A stretch of 64,000 nt of DNA from Prevotella melaninogenica (GTDB taxonomy: Bacteria > Bacteroidota > Bacteroidia > Bacteroidales > Bacteroidaceae): contig NZ_AP018049.1 of assembly GCF_003609775.1 (NCBI RefSeq), positions 1,568,501-1,632,500 on the forward strand, read 5' to 3'. The notes beneath the pieces are model-generated. The model saw only the letters and a program-made list of their open reading frames with translations. It did no database searches and was not told where the DNA came from. Of this stretch, positions 25,867 to 35,610 are shown in pieces; the stretch's first letter is position 1; each line of letters opens with the position of its first letter. A program made the position numbers and the translations under genes.

Positions 25867-28800
25867 TTAAGCCTCAACTGGTGCCTCTGCAAGTTCGTGT
25901 GAACGCTTCTCAATCTTCTTACCCAATACGAGGTAAGCAACAGGAGATGCGATGAAGATAGAACTCAAAGTACCAATAACAATACCGATAATCATTGCGA
26001 AGGCAAAGCTACGGATACTTTCACCACCGAGGATGAAGATAGACACGAGCACTATCAATGTTGATACAGATGTATTGATAGTACGTGAAAGGGTCTGGTT
26101 GATAGAGTCATTAAAGATCTTCTGGATATCAGCCTTAGCAAGATTGTGCTTGTGCTTACCCAAGTTCTCACGGATACGGTCGTAAACAACCACGGTATCG
26201 TTGATATCATAACCAATTACAGTCAAGATAGCACCGATGAAGGTCTGGTCAATCTCAAGTGAGAAGCCAATCCAACCATAGCACAACGAGAAGCAACCGA
26301 TAACGATTGTGGTATCGAGAGCCAAACCAACGATTGAACCAACAGAGAAACCAATGTTGCGGAAACGCAAGAGGATATACAAGAAGATGAAGAAGATAGC
26401 CAACAATACGCTCATGATAGCATTGTAAGTAATGTTCTTAGCGATTGAAGGACCAACCTTCGCACTCTGAATAATAGAGCCACCCTCACGGATATCTGGG
26501 TTCTTAAAGTTCTCAACACTTGCCTGACTAACAAAGCCACCCTTCTTCAATGTGTTGTAAAGGATTGTCTCAGCCTTGTCATCCTCTGCAGGATTGTTAG
26601 ACTCGATATTGTAGTTAGTTGAAACACGAACGGTCTTACCATCAGTACCCAGCGCAATAACGGTTGTTGTAGCAGGCTTACCAGCATTCTCACCAACAGT
26701 ATTTACGAAAGCACCTTCCATCACCTTGCGGACATCCTCAACGTGAGTTGGCTTATTCAATGTGATAACATAGTTACGACCACCAGTAAAGTCGATACTG
26801 CGACTCAAGCCACGAACAGCGAAGCTGACAATACAAATCAAGACAATAACACCCCAAACGGTGAAAGAAGTCTTATACATGCTAAGGAAGTTAAAGTTCT
26901 TACCCTGCATGAAGTTCTTTGATAAACCTGTTGTAAAGGTCAAATTCATCCACTTATCCTTACCAACACGGTTCTCGAATATGAGACGTGTGAGGAATAC
27001 TGCTGTGAAGAATGAGATAACGATACCAATAATCCAAGTTGTAGCGAAACCACGGATAGGACCTGTACCAGTTACAAGAAGAATCACACCAGTGATGAGT
27101 GATGTCAAGTTAGAGTCGAAAATAGCTGAGAAGGCATTTCCATAACCTTCCTTCAACGCCTGCTTCATACCCTTACCGAGCTTCAACTCCTCCTTAATAC
27201 GCTCGTAGATAAGCACGTTAGCATCCACAGCTGTACCCAAGGTCAATACGATACCGGCAATACCTGGCATAGTCAATGCTGACTGGAAAGACGCCAATAC
27301 ACCCAATGTAAAGAAGAGGTTGGCAATCAAAGCGAGGTTAGCCATCATACCAGGAATGAAGTTGTACATGACAATCATGTAAAGCATCAAGAGTACGAAA
27401 GCAATAGCAAATGAGATAAGACCCTGCTCAATAGACTGTGCACCAAGTGTAGGACCTACGACTTCCTCCTGTACAATCTTCGCAGGAGCAGGCATACGAC
27501 CTGACTTCAATGTGTTAGCCAAGTCCTTAGTATCCTCAATAGTGAAGTTACCAGAGATAGATGACTGACCACCAGAGATCTCACCGTTAACGCGTGGAGC
27601 TGAGTAAACAACGCCATCGAGTACGATTGCGATTGCTTTACCTACATTTGCCTTTGTCAAAGCAGCCCACTCACGAGCACCCTCAGAGTTCATTGTCATG
27701 CTAACCTCAGGACGACCATGCTGGTCAAACTGGTCCTTAGCATCTGTAACAACGTCACCCTCAAGTGGAGCACGACCATCAGAGGTAGTAATCTTCAAAG
27801 CATAAAGACCATATACGTTCTTCTTATTGAGTCCGTCTTCTGGCTTAGCACCCCAAAGAAGCTTCAAGTCGCTTGGCAAAATCTGCTTAGCAAGCTGACC
27901 GTAGATAAGCTTATTGATCTCAGCAGTATCACGTACGTTTGCATAACCTACGAGACTAAGAGCGTCACCAGGGATAGTCTGCAACATAGAGAGCAATGGG
28001 TGCATCTTCTTCAACGCTGCCATCTGAGCATCTTCACCCTTAGCTGCATTATTCTTGTTGAGTGCAAACTTAGAAGGAGCAGCTGCAGGAGCCTGTACCT
28101 TCTTAGTTGAATCAGTAGCAGTTGTGTCTACCTTTGTATCACCATTAGCCAAACGCTGGTCGAGCTGAGCGAGATAAGGGGTTACTTCTTGGTTGTTATA
28201 AGTCTCCCAGAACTCAAGGTTAGCAGAACCCTGAAGGAGCTTACGCATACGCTCTGGCTCACGAATACCAGGCATTTCAACCATGAGTCGACCTTCCTGA
28301 CCTTCCAGCTTCTGGATGTTTGGCTGTACAACACCATACTGGTCGATACGGTTTGTTACGACATTGTATGAGTTGTCGATCGCTGCAGCAACCTCTTCAC
28401 GAAGTGCTTTTACAACCTCTTCGTCTGTACTCTGTGTACTAACCTTGCCTTTGAGCTGCTGTGTAGCGAAGATCTCAGCAAGCTTGTGACCCGGAGCTTC
28501 CTTGTGGAAAGCATCTACGAAGAGAGAGATAAAGTCCTTCTGACTGGTCATCTCTTCCTGCTTTGCCATTTCTAAAGCCTTCTGATAAGCAGCATCCTGC
28601 TTGTGATCTGCCAAGAAATCAACAACATCAGGTACTGAAATCTCGAGTACAACGTTCATACCGCCCTTCAAGTCAAGACCAAGACCGATCTGTGTTTCAA
28701 GGCATTTCTGGTAAGAGTAGAGGCCCAAATACTTTACAGAATCCTTATAATCCTGTTGCGCAATAGGGTCTTTAATCGTTGCTGCCTGACCATCATAGAA

Positions 28801-28887
28801 GCTTGTCGCTACTGAAAATGACAGGTAGAAGATACTTGCGAGCGTCAAGAGAACAGCTACGCAAATTACTAATCCTTTGTTTTGCAT
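25867..28887 (-). CDS. secDF: SecDF fusion protein translocase subunit
   Basis: A 1006-residue fused SecD-SecF that uses the proton gradient to help SecYEG export proteins. The N-terminal helix (4-28) is followed by a large periplasmic P1 region containing LDLKGGMNVVLEI and the inserted Ala/Lys-rich linker near 250-290. Then comes the SecD membrane bundle with GTAVDANVLIYERIKEELKL. The SecF half begins near 680 with SIDFTGGRNYVI and has YDINDTVVVYDRIREN. This fusion is the normal Bacteroidota form. The -7 box TATCTTTG is at 28936-28943 on the reverse strand. Confidence 0.97.
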   Translation of the reverse strand: MQNKGLVICVAVLLTLASIFYLSFSVATSFYDGQAATIKDPIAQQDYKDSVKYLGLYSYQKCLETQIGLGLDLKGGMNVVLEISVPDVVDFLADHKQDAAYQKALEMAKQEEMTSQKDFISLFVDAFHKEAPGHKLAEIFATQQLKGKVSTQSTDEEVVKALREEVAAAIDNSYNVVTNRIDQYGVVQPNIQKLEGQEGRLMVEMPGIREPERMRKLLQGSANLEFWETYNNQEVTPYLAQLDQRLANGDTKVDTTATDSTKKVQAPAAAPSKFALNKNNAAKGEDAQMAALKKMHPLLSMLQTIPGDALSLVGYANVRDTAEINKLIYGQLAKQILPSDLKLLWGAKPEDGLNKKNVYGLYALKITTSDGRAPLEGDVVTDAKDQFDQHGRPEVSMTMNSEGAREWAALTKANVGKAIAIVLDGVVYSAPRVNGEISGGQSSISGNFTIEDTKDLANTLKSGRMPAPAKIVQEEVVGPTLGAQSIEQGLISFAIAFVLLMLYMIVMYNFIPGMMANLALIANLFFTLGVLASFQSALTMPGIAGIVLTLGTAVDANVLIYERIKEELKLGKGMKQALKEGYGNAFSAIFDSNLTSLITGVILLVTGTGPIRGFATTWIIGIVISFFTAVFLTRLIFENRVGKDKWMNLTFTTGLSKNFMQGKNFNFLSMYKTSFTVWGVIVLICIVSFAVRGLSRSIDFTGGRNYVITLNKPTHVEDVRKVMEGAFVNTVGENAGKPATTTVIALGTDGKTVRVSTNYNIESNNPAEDDKAETILYNTLKKGGFVSQASVENFKNPDIREGGSIIQSAKVGPSIAKNITYNAIMSVLLAIFFIFLYILLRFRNIGFSVGSIVGLALDTTIVIGCFSLCYGWIGFSLEIDQTFIGAILTVIGYDINDTVVVYDRIRENLGKHKHNLAKADIQKIFNDSINQTLSRTINTSVSTLIVLVSIFILGGESIRSFAFAMIIGIVIGTLSSIFIASPVAYLVLGKKIEKRSHELAEAPVEA

Positions 28888-28992
28888 TTTATTTGATTGT
28901 TTTTAATTATTGTTTCGCTACACTTGATAGACGTGCAAAGATAAGCAAATTTTCACACTTTGGGAAATTTATACCTTATAAATGTGTGTTTT

Positions 28993-30093
28993 TTAAGGTT
29001 TTGGGCGGTATTTAAGCCAACAATAGATGGGATAATGGTCGGAAGTAGTCACACTATTGTCGACCTTAGCTCCATAAGACTCGAAATCGTCGGAACAAAA
29101 GATATGGTCTATACGGAAGTACATTCCACTTTTATGATAGCTTATTCCTGGTCCGTTTCCACTCCCAACAAAGCAATCATTCAGCTCTTTTGCCATTACT
29201 CGATGGGTATAACTCAATGGGTTGTCATTGAAGTCTCCGCAGAGAATAACAGGCACCTTCTTATCAAGATATTTCCTGACATAACGTGCAACAGCCTCCG
29301 CTTGCGGTGCTCGACGTGCCGAAACCTCGCCTAACTTAGTGATTAAATGAACTGATTGTCTTTTTGCTTCGCCAGTCTTCAGTTCGCCTTTTACGAGTGT
29401 CTTAAACCCTTCTTTGTCGCCAGAGCTCAGTCCATTACTCTCAAAATGATTATTGACAACGAGAGTATTATTCCCTCTGATATTAAGCATATAAGCCACA
29501 CTCTGATTACTACTTGAGCCGTATGGGATAGTATCTTGCCAAAGAACAGGATATTTACTAAGCAATACCATGTAGTCTGCACCAGGGGCTTTTTTAATCA
29601 TCAACTTGAAGTATGGGTAATGTTCTTTCAGTGTTGAATAGATATGATCTTTGTCATCTAAGGTCGCTTGTGCCTCTTGCAAACAGACAATATCCGCCTT
29701 ACTCTTAACGATATAATCCACAATTGGATTCTTCTTTGCATCAGGCTCACTCCATGAAGAGAACATATAAACATTATACGACAGCACTTTTATAGAGCCA
29801 TGTGGCTTATCTTCAGGGAGATTAAAGGGTGAATACGTACGGATAGGACCATAACAAAGCAGGAAACCCAACAATGGCAACCAGATAGTACGCAACCGGA
29901 GAAAGCTCCAAACTACAAGGAAAACCAGATTAAACACAAGAAGTATTGGAAAGCCCAACCCTAAATTAGCCAACAAGGGATAATCAACAGGATTAAACCT
30001 ATCTATATTTCCGACAAACAACATCAGCAGAATCACAATGATATTGCCTGTCAATAACATCCTATATGTAAGCGTCTTAAATTTACTAAACAT
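28993..30093 (-). CDS. Membrane-anchored endonuclease/exonuclease/phosphatase family protein
   Basis: A 366-residue protein. Two or three N-terminal membrane segments (about 10-90) are followed by an EEP-fold domain. EEP motifs seen: LSYNVYMF, ADIVCLQEAQ (metal-binding Glu), VNNHFESNG, LCGDFNDNPLSY and VTTSDHYPIYCWLKY (catalytic Asp-His). The fold covers nucleases, phosphatases and lipid hydrolases, so the substrate is open. The membrane anchoring with an outward catalytic domain is common in Bacteroidota. It is the gene just downstream of rhomboid (204 bp). Confidence 0.87.
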   Translation of the reverse strand: MFSKFKTLTYRMLLTGNIIVILLMLFVGNIDRFNPVDYPLLANLGLGFPILLVFNLVFLVVWSFLRLRTIWLPLLGFLLCYGPIRTYSPFNLPEDKPHGSIKVLSYNVYMFSSWSEPDAKKNPIVDYIVKSKADIVCLQEAQATLDDKDHIYSTLKEHYPYFKLMIKKAPGADYMVLLSKYPVLWQDTIPYGSSSNQSVAYMLNIRGNNTLVVNNHFESNGLSSGDKEGFKTLVKGELKTGEAKRQSVHLITKLGEVSARRAPQAEAVARYVRKYLDKKVPVILCGDFNDNPLSYTHRVMAKELNDCFVGSGNGPGISYHKSGMYFRIDHIFCSDDFESYGAKVDNSVTTSDHYPIYCWLKYRPKP

Positions 30094-30297
30094 CTTAAAT
30101 CCAAATAATCAAGTAGTCTCTACACCTGTTATTTCTCTGTTTTACGAATAAAACAAATAGTTACTAAATGGCTATAAAGTAAGCGGACAAACATCAAGTA
30201 TTGATAAGTAGTCATCCCCTCACATTCTAATAAGTTGCTGATTGATAACGTATCCGTTATTAACCAACAACTCATTTATTTGTCACCAACCACCCTC

Positions 30298-31254
30298 TTA
30301 ATTCTTACTGTTATCAAAGAGCTTTTGTTTCTCGTCTTTTGTCAGACTGTCGTAACCACTCTTACGAATCTTATCGAGGATGCGGTCTACCTCTTCTTGC
30401 TGTTGTTTCTTGTGAGCATTGTAATCCCAATCACTCCTATTATTAGCATCACTGCTCTGAGAAGTATTCGTCCATGACCCACTATTACCATTCGTAGCAT
30501 TACGAGTGTCACGCCCTCCGCGTTGTTCCCATGAATTCTTCATGCGATCAAAGAACTGATGCCCTCTGTTCATACCAAAGTCACCATAGCCAGAATACGG
30601 ATGCTTCTTCCAATAACGGATAAGAATAAAACCAAAGAGCATACCACCTAAGTGTGCCAAATGCGCCACTCCGTCATTGCTTGTGCCTATCGCAGAGAAC
30701 AATTCTACCACGATTGAACCCATAATAATCCACTTAGCTTTTATCGGGACAGGGATTGGAATGATGAACATACGCTCTTCTGGGAATAGCATTCCGAAAG
30801 CAAGTAGCACACCATAGATGGCTCCAGAGGCACCAACAGTGTTCATCATATTCAGATAAACATCCATAGGAAGAACTGTTGTACCAATTTTCACGGATTC
30901 AAAATTAGCCAATCCCTCTACGAGATACGTACCATATTGCGCCAACTCCTGACAGAGTCCTGCTCCAACACCACAGACAATGTAATAAAAAAGGAACTTT
31001 CTTGGACCCCATACATTCTCAACAACCATACCAAACATCCACAGCATAAACATGTTCATCAAGATGTGTGTAAACCCACCATGCATGAACATATAAGTGA
31101 AAAACTGCCAAATACGGAAGTCAGAGGCTAAAAAGAAATGTAAGCCAAGAATATCATTCAAATCAATATTCATTCCTCTTACAACATACGTGGCTATAAA
31201 CACCAGAATGTTGATAATGAGAAGATTCTTTGTTACAACAGGTATATTTCGCAT
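30298..31254 (-). CDS. Rhomboid family intramembrane serine protease
   Basis: A 318-residue polytopic protein that cleaves membrane helices. The catalytic Ser143 lies in GASGAIYG, the catalytic His200 in AHLGG, and the oxyanion-side HGGFTHILMNMF has His58 and Asn67. The six helices end near residue 220. A hydrophilic tail of about 95 residues rich in Asn, Ser, Asp and Lys ends in a charged helix (EEVDRILDKIRKSGYDSLTK), typical of Bacteroidota rhomboids. The promoter box TAATTTTG is at 31298-31305 on the reverse strand. Substrates are unknown. Confidence 0.93.
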   Translation of the reverse strand: MRNIPVVTKNLLIINILVFIATYVVRGMNIDLNDILGLHFFLASDFRIWQFFTYMFMHGGFTHILMNMFMLWMFGMVVENVWGPRKFLFYYIVCGVGAGLCQELAQYGTYLVEGLANFESVKIGTTVLPMDVYLNMMNTVGASGAIYGVLLAFGMLFPEERMFIIPIPVPIKAKWIIMGSIVVELFSAIGTSNDGVAHLAHLGGMLFGFILIRYWKKHPYSGYGDFGMNRGHQFFDRMKNSWEQRGGRDTRNATNGNSGSWTNTSQSSDANNRSDWDYNAHKKQQQEEVDRILDKIRKSGYDSLTKDEKQKLFDNSKN

Positions 31255-31387
31255 TTACGTTATGTCTTATTCTTTACAATATATCATTTAAACAATGCAA
31301 AATTACAAAAATCTCTCGTTATTAAGCAGAAAATAAGCGAGATAAAGACTTTTTTTTATAAATTTCTACACTTTTCCTTTGAATTTA

Positions 31388-31418
31388 TTTGTTTTATAAA
31401 AGGAAACAACTATATTTG
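31388..31418 (+). promoter_or_regulatory. HU gene promoter
   Basis: TTTG at 31388-31391, a 19-bp spacer and TATATTTG at 31411-31418 give a near-ideal Bacteroidota promoter, as expected for an abundant protein. Confidence 0.8.
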
Positions 31419-31471
31419 CAACATAATCTTGTATATCACTCATAAAATTAATCAATAAATAAATCAAAATT

Positions 31472-31747
31472 ATGAACAAAACAGAATTGATCGAGAAGAT
31501 TGCAGCTAATGCTGAGGTAAGCAAGGCTGCTGCCAAGAAGGCTTTGGATGCTACTACAGAGGCTATTAAGGAAGCACTTGCTGCTGGTGATAAGGTACAG
31601 CTCGTTGGCTTTGGTACTTTCTCTACAACTGAGCGTCCAGCTCACGAGGGTATTAACCCAAGAACAAAGAAGAAGATTAAGATTGCTGCTAAGAAGGTTG
31701 CTAAGTTCAAGGCTGGTGCTGAGTTGGCAGACGCAGTAAACAAATAA
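31472..31747 (+). CDS. HU family DNA-binding protein
   Basis: A 91-residue nucleoid protein that bends DNA as a dimer. MNKTELIEKIAANAEVSKAA is the canonical helical N-terminus; the beta-arm is GFGTFSTTERPAHEGINPRT followed by KKKIKIAAKKVAKFKAGAEL. Length and motifs are standard, with no insertion. A strong promoter lies 53 bp upstream and a perfect terminator follows, so it is a highly expressed single gene. The 3' end lies about 136 bp from copy E of the 98-bp element. Whether HU binds that element is untested. Confidence 0.96.
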   Translation: MNKTELIEKIAANAEVSKAAAKKALDATTEAIKEALAAGDKVQLVGFGTFSTTERPAHEGINPRTKKKIKIAAKKVAKFKAGAELADAVNK

Positions 31748-31773
31748 TATGTAAAGATATTACATAATATATT

Positions 31774-31799
31774 AAGGCAAGCCATTGGCTTGCCTTTTT
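31774..31799 (+). terminator. HU gene terminator
   Basis: AAGGCAAGCC-ATT-GGCTTGCCTT followed by TTTGTTTT: a perfect 10-bp stem 26 bp after the stop. Confidence 0.9.
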
Positions 31800-31883
31800 G
31801 TTTTATAATAGCCTTTAACGACCTCAAAACATAGTCTAATCCTGCTCCTCCAAGCCTTATCTACTACCCCAACAAATCTTCTG

Positions 31884-31981
31884 CTCCAAATTACTTTCAT
31901 GAAAAGAAATAATTATTTTCACGAACAGAAATATTTATTTTCATGAAGAAAAATATTTTTCTTCATGAAAAGAATTCGGAG
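31884..31981. repeat. 98-bp 22-periodic palindromic element, copy E
   Basis: Cores lie at 31898 (CATG), 31920 (CACG), 31942 and 31964 (CATG), all 22 bp apart. The CACG core is in the second position here, not the third, as if the element were inverted relative to copies C, D and F. It lies between convergent genes. Confidence 0.9.
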
Positions 31982-32026
31982 GCATCAGGCTTTTTACGCA
32001 CTAATAACAATATAAAAAGTAGAGAG

Positions 32027-32083
32027 AAACCTTCTTTTCTGCTCTTTGTGATGCTATATCTAAGGATAGAAAAGAAGGTTTTC
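32027..32083 (-). terminator. Inverted repeat, possible terminator of the barrel gene
   Basis: The arms AAACCTTCTTTTCT and AGAAAAGAAGGTTT (perfect 14 bp) lie 143 bp beyond the stop of the leftward gene. It could also act as a second HU terminator. Confidence 0.5.
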
Positions 32084-32225
32084 CCTACCATAATACATAA
32101 ATAATAAAGTTATTAAGTCACACCATGAGACGATAGATAAGGACAATAACAAAACATTTTTCTTTATACTTTATCGTAGACCTTATCCCATAAATGACTA
32201 AGATTAATTGCAGTATAGCTATCCG

Positions 32226-34289
32226 CTACATGATTCCCGTCTGTTTATTCCCTTCATGCTGCACTTTCTTATCAATCTCTTTATAGCTTTTACCCTTTGA
32301 CAACTTCCAACTAAACCTAAGAGTTATCATATTTCCCAAGTCTCTGCTGCGATAAATATACTCTTTATGGAGGTTTTCATTCAGCACCTTACCACGCTGT
32401 ATAGCGGGATGTTGCTGGAAAGGATGCTGTAAAAAGAGCGATACATTACACTTCTTCCATCTGTAACTGGCTCCTAAATAGACCGCTGGACCATTCCTTC
32501 CCTCATGCTCTCCTTCAACAAACCGCCAACCATTATCAGCATATCCCGTCAATGTCCACCGTCCGAGATAAGCCTGAACATTACCACCATAGTTGTAACT
32601 TGTAAGATGATGACGGTACAGACTGCTGATATTAAAGAAACGATTGATACCTCCGAAAAGTGTTACAGACAGACGCTCTGGCACTACATCATACCTCACA
32701 TAATTCTGTACAACAAACATCATGATATTACCAATGTTCTGCTGCGAATAAAGGAACTCATCTGTTGCCGTACGTTCATACACGCTCATATTGCTCCCAA
32801 GGTCACGTCGGTACTCCATATTCATACCACCGCTCACACGCCTACCATTATAACTGACATCAATAATATTCTTAATGACTCTTGAAGGTTGCAAATTAGG
32901 ATTTCCAACCTTCCATTCCCGGCTGTTTTCCCTGATTCTTGCATCGCTCACCATAGCGTATGAGGACACACGACGATAGGTCTCAAAGGTGTAACGTGCA
33001 TTTAATCCTGTCAAAATCTCGTAACTTAACGTCAACTTTGGGCGAAAAGTCCAATAATCAAAGTTGTAATCTTCCTGAGAATAGGTTTTGTTAGCCATAC
33101 CAACGCCAGCCGAATAGCCTAATCGCTTCCACCGTCCTTTCACCTCAGAGAATAGATAAAGTTCTCCTCTTCGCATCTTGTTAAGAGCAGATACATCACC
33201 AGTATATTCATTATTGGTAAACGACATTGAGTGCTCCAAACCTGCAGAAAGGGTAAAAGGCTTGAGTTTATTCTCATAAATAGCTTCACTCTCCAGCGAC
33301 CAAGTACGACCATCAACATCATAGGCATAACTTCTTCCTTCTCCATTATATCCCCGCTTGTCCGTATAAATACCCGAACCAACAACGTTAGCCGTAATAC
33401 TCTGATGTTTACCAAGCTGATGAAAGAAGTAAAGATCAAGAGTTGGAGAGAAATCACTTGATACATCAATCGTCCGATAAGTCTGTTCTATCGTTCCATC
33501 TCGATACACAAAATCAGCATAATTACCGGGCGTATTGTTTCCTCCCACTGACAGATTCGCTTGGAAAACATACGTAGCCGAGTCAGCAAGACTATACTTT
33601 ACCTCAAACTGATTACCAAAACGACGACTCCTTCCATCGGTCTGATTGCGTGAAACCAGATAATGACTACCATTGTTCAAAGTATAGTCAGCCGTTTCTG
33701 AAGACCGAAAACCATGCTGGTCTTGATAAAGAGAAGTAAAGGTAAAAGCCAGTTCTGAATTCTTATGATTGTACTTTGCATAGAGCGTATTACCGCCGTT
33801 CACAGTCGTAACAGAGTTCGATAAATCTGCTCCGAGCACGTAACCAGTGGTGTTACGCTTTGTCCGAATATCAATGACATAGCCTATTCCGTCACCATAT
33901 CTGACTCCTGGATTATCGATAAAATCGATGTTTTTTACAAGTTTTGGGTCCAGTGAAAGCAGGTCTTCTTTACTTGCCAAAGTGCCATTCAGCCTAAGTT
34001 GAACAGTTCCATTGTTCGTTAAAGGCACAATGGTACGCATCACCTCGTCTACTCTGATACGTGGAAGAGACAGCTTTCCAAGCAAACTATATCCATCCGT
34101 TGCCGCTTCTCGCTGTGCTTCAGACGGTATAATCAGCAGACCATCAAGCTTTTTCGTCACACGTGCAGCCTCAACTGTCACCTCTTTCATCTCTACACTC
34201 TTTGCCGACTTGTCGCTTTCTTTCTCATTCTGTGCACCAACAGGAAGTGCAAGAAAGCATAACAACAGCATCCATAAACCTTTTTCCAT
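32226..34289 (-). CDS. Outer-membrane beta-barrel protein (TonB-receptor-like)
   Basis: A 687-residue exported protein; the signal peptide ends PVGAQ. Residues about 30-145 resemble a TonB-receptor plug: VTVEAARVTKKLDGLLIIPS, LLGKLSLPRIRVDE, then DFIDNPGVRYGDGIGYVIDI. The rest is a barrel of repeated amphipathic strands. No carboxypeptidase-like leading domain and no obvious TonB box are seen. The protein ends in a charged tail instead of an aromatic residue. The promoter box TATCTTTG is at 34308-34315 on the reverse strand. The upstream gene, a membrane-anchored winged-helix regulator in the same direction, is a likely controller. The ligand is unknown. Confidence 0.85.
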   Translation of the reverse strand: MEKGLWMLLLCFLALPVGAQNEKESDKSAKSVEMKEVTVEAARVTKKLDGLLIIPSEAQREAATDGYSLLGKLSLPRIRVDEVMRTIVPLTNNGTVQLRLNGTLASKEDLLSLDPKLVKNIDFIDNPGVRYGDGIGYVIDIRTKRNTTGYVLGADLSNSVTTVNGGNTLYAKYNHKNSELAFTFTSLYQDQHGFRSSETADYTLNNGSHYLVSRNQTDGRSRRFGNQFEVKYSLADSATYVFQANLSVGGNNTPGNYADFVYRDGTIEQTYRTIDVSSDFSPTLDLYFFHQLGKHQSITANVVGSGIYTDKRGYNGEGRSYAYDVDGRTWSLESEAIYENKLKPFTLSAGLEHSMSFTNNEYTGDVSALNKMRRGELYLFSEVKGRWKRLGYSAGVGMANKTYSQEDYNFDYWTFRPKLTLSYEILTGLNARYTFETYRRVSSYAMVSDARIRENSREWKVGNPNLQPSRVIKNIIDVSYNGRRVSGGMNMEYRRDLGSNMSVYERTATDEFLYSQQNIGNIMMFVVQNYVRYDVVPERLSVTLFGGINRFFNISSLYRHHLTSYNYGGNVQAYLGRWTLTGYADNGWRFVEGEHEGRNGPAVYLGASYRWKKCNVSLFLQHPFQQHPAIQRGKVLNENLHKEYIYRSRDLGNMITLRFSWKLSKGKSYKEIDKKVQHEGNKQTGIM

Positions 34290-34477
34290 AGTCTTTGTTT
34301 TTTGCTACAAAGATAGAATTCACCATCTATCAGGGCAAAAATAGACACTGACAACTAACTGACAATAGCTAATTGGAGTGTGTTAAGACAAGAAAAAGCA
34401 CGAGAAAACTACCTGACAATCTCTTAGCAGGCATAATATTTCTATAAAGATAAGGTTAAAGTTTATATTTCAAAGGT

Positions 34478-35254
34478 TTACTCTTCTCCTTTAAGAAAGC
34501 TGTTCAATACCTTCTTTGATGACGATTCAGAAGTAAGTCGATACCCATCACCCCTATCAGCTACAATCCTTAATCCGCAACGCTCACTGACAATTGGTTT
34601 CAGGCGACGGATAAGTGTATAGAGTGTTTCGCTTGCATCGGGTTTCTTTGGCCAAAGTGTTTCACAGATAACAGCCTTCGACAACTTTCTATCAGTTGCA
34701 TTTATAAATAGCTCCATGAGCTGTTGTTGCATCGGTGTAAAGGCTATCTTCTCCCCATGCCAGTCACGAAAGCTATGATCAGAAGCGGCATATACCATCC
34801 TTCCCAACACTAATCTATCGGAACGATGACGACGAAAATACACAATAGATGTTACCATCCAAACCAATGATAACAATAGGAATGAAAGCGGTAGACGCTG
34901 GTCGGACAATCCCCATACCGTAGCAAAGGAACAATCAGCATAGCTCTGGAATAGAAGCGAATGGCCACCTGACTGCCATTTCATCTGTCTACTGCGCAGC
35001 GAATGACTATCATCATCCAATGCGTATGACACAAACGAACGACTTTTGAGGTCATCTATCTGTAAATATTGTCGATAGCTTTGTATTGTATCAGGCGTAA
35101 TCCACGCCTCACGTTTCCCTGCAAGAGTCTTCGATAAAGCCTGATTCATATCCTGTACAATAGATGTTTCCGCACAGTGATAGCTGTCAACACTTGCCCA
35201 AACTGATGAGCAGACGAGTAGTAAAAATATGATAACTGACGATATAGGTTTCAT
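34478..35254 (-). CDS. Membrane-anchored winged-helix transcriptional regulator
   Basis: A 258-residue protein with a signal peptide (residues 1-20), an extracytoplasmic domain of about 105 residues and one membrane helix (LPLSFLLLSLVWMVTSIVYF, about 122-141). The cytoplasmic C-terminus is an OmpR/PhoB-type winged helix: FTPMQQQLMELFINATDRKL, SKAVICETLWPKKPDASETL, then YTLIRRLKPIV...IVADRGDGYRL. The order is the reverse of ToxR/CadC, where the DNA-binding domain is N-terminal. It is a one-component sensor that would read the periplasm and bind DNA directly; the signal is unknown. The promoter box TATCTTTG is at 35304-35311. The barrel gene 188 bp downstream is the obvious target candidate. 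Confidence 0.85.
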   Translation of the reverse strand: MKPISSVIIFLLLVCSSVWASVDSYHCAETSIVQDMNQALSKTLAGKREAWITPDTIQSYRQYLQIDDLKSRSFVSYALDDDSHSLRSRQMKWQSGGHSLLFQSYADCSFATVWGLSDQRLPLSFLLLSLVWMVTSIVYFRRHRSDRLVLGRMVYAASDHSFRDWHGEKIAFTPMQQQLMELFINATDRKLSKAVICETLWPKKPDASETLYTLIRRLKPIVSERCGLRIVADRGDGYRLTSESSSKKVLNSFLKGEE

Positions 35255-35424
35255 AGACTTGTATAATACAAAGTGATAGAATGTTCCGAGCTATAGTATG
35301 CTACAAAGATAATCTTTTATCTTATAAACACCAAACAGCATAGAAGAAATATCAGATAAAATGGGAATAATTTGCGTATATTTGCTGCACAAACACAGTA
35401 GATACGCAAAATTATACAGCAAAA

Positions 35425-35456
35425 TTTGGGCATTAAACTAAAAAACACTATCTTTG
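35425..35456 (+). promoter_or_regulatory. tRNA-Gln promoter
   Basis: TTTG at 35425-35428, a 20-bp spacer and TATCTTTG at 35449-35456, ending 10 bp before the tRNA. Confidence 0.8.
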
Positions 35457-35466
35457 CACCCACGAT

Positions 35467-35537
35467 TGTCCTATGGTGTAATGGTAGCACTACAGTTTTT
35501 GGTTCTGTCAGTGGTGGTTCGAGTCCGCCTGGGACAA
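35467..35537 (+). tRNA. tRNA-Gln (anticodon TTG)
   Basis: A 71-nt cloverleaf. The acceptor is TGTCCTA/TGGGACA, with anticodon loop TTTTGGT (TTG at 35499-35501) and T arm GGTGG-TTCGAGT-CCGCC. Discriminator A; CCA is not encoded. It reads CAA, and CAG by wobble. Confidence 0.95.
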
Positions 35538-35544
35538 CACAGAT

Positions 35545-35578
35545 AATCCGCGGATTCTTTATGATTCTGCGGATTTTT
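35545..35578 (+). terminator. tRNA-Gln terminator
   Basis: AATCCGCGGATTC and GATTCTGCGGATT pair with one wobble and one mismatch, followed by TTT, 8 bp after the tRNA. Confidence 0.8.
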
Positions 35579-35610
35579 CAGTATTAGCTAATTCCTAAAC
35601 TATAATAATA

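Larger units (their letters stand above)
31748..32225. other. Intergenic region between HU and the outer-membrane barrel gene
   Basis: 478 bp between convergent genes: HU terminator, copy E of the 98-bp element and a 14-bp-stem inverted repeat at 32027-32083. No ORF is supported. Confidence 0.7.
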
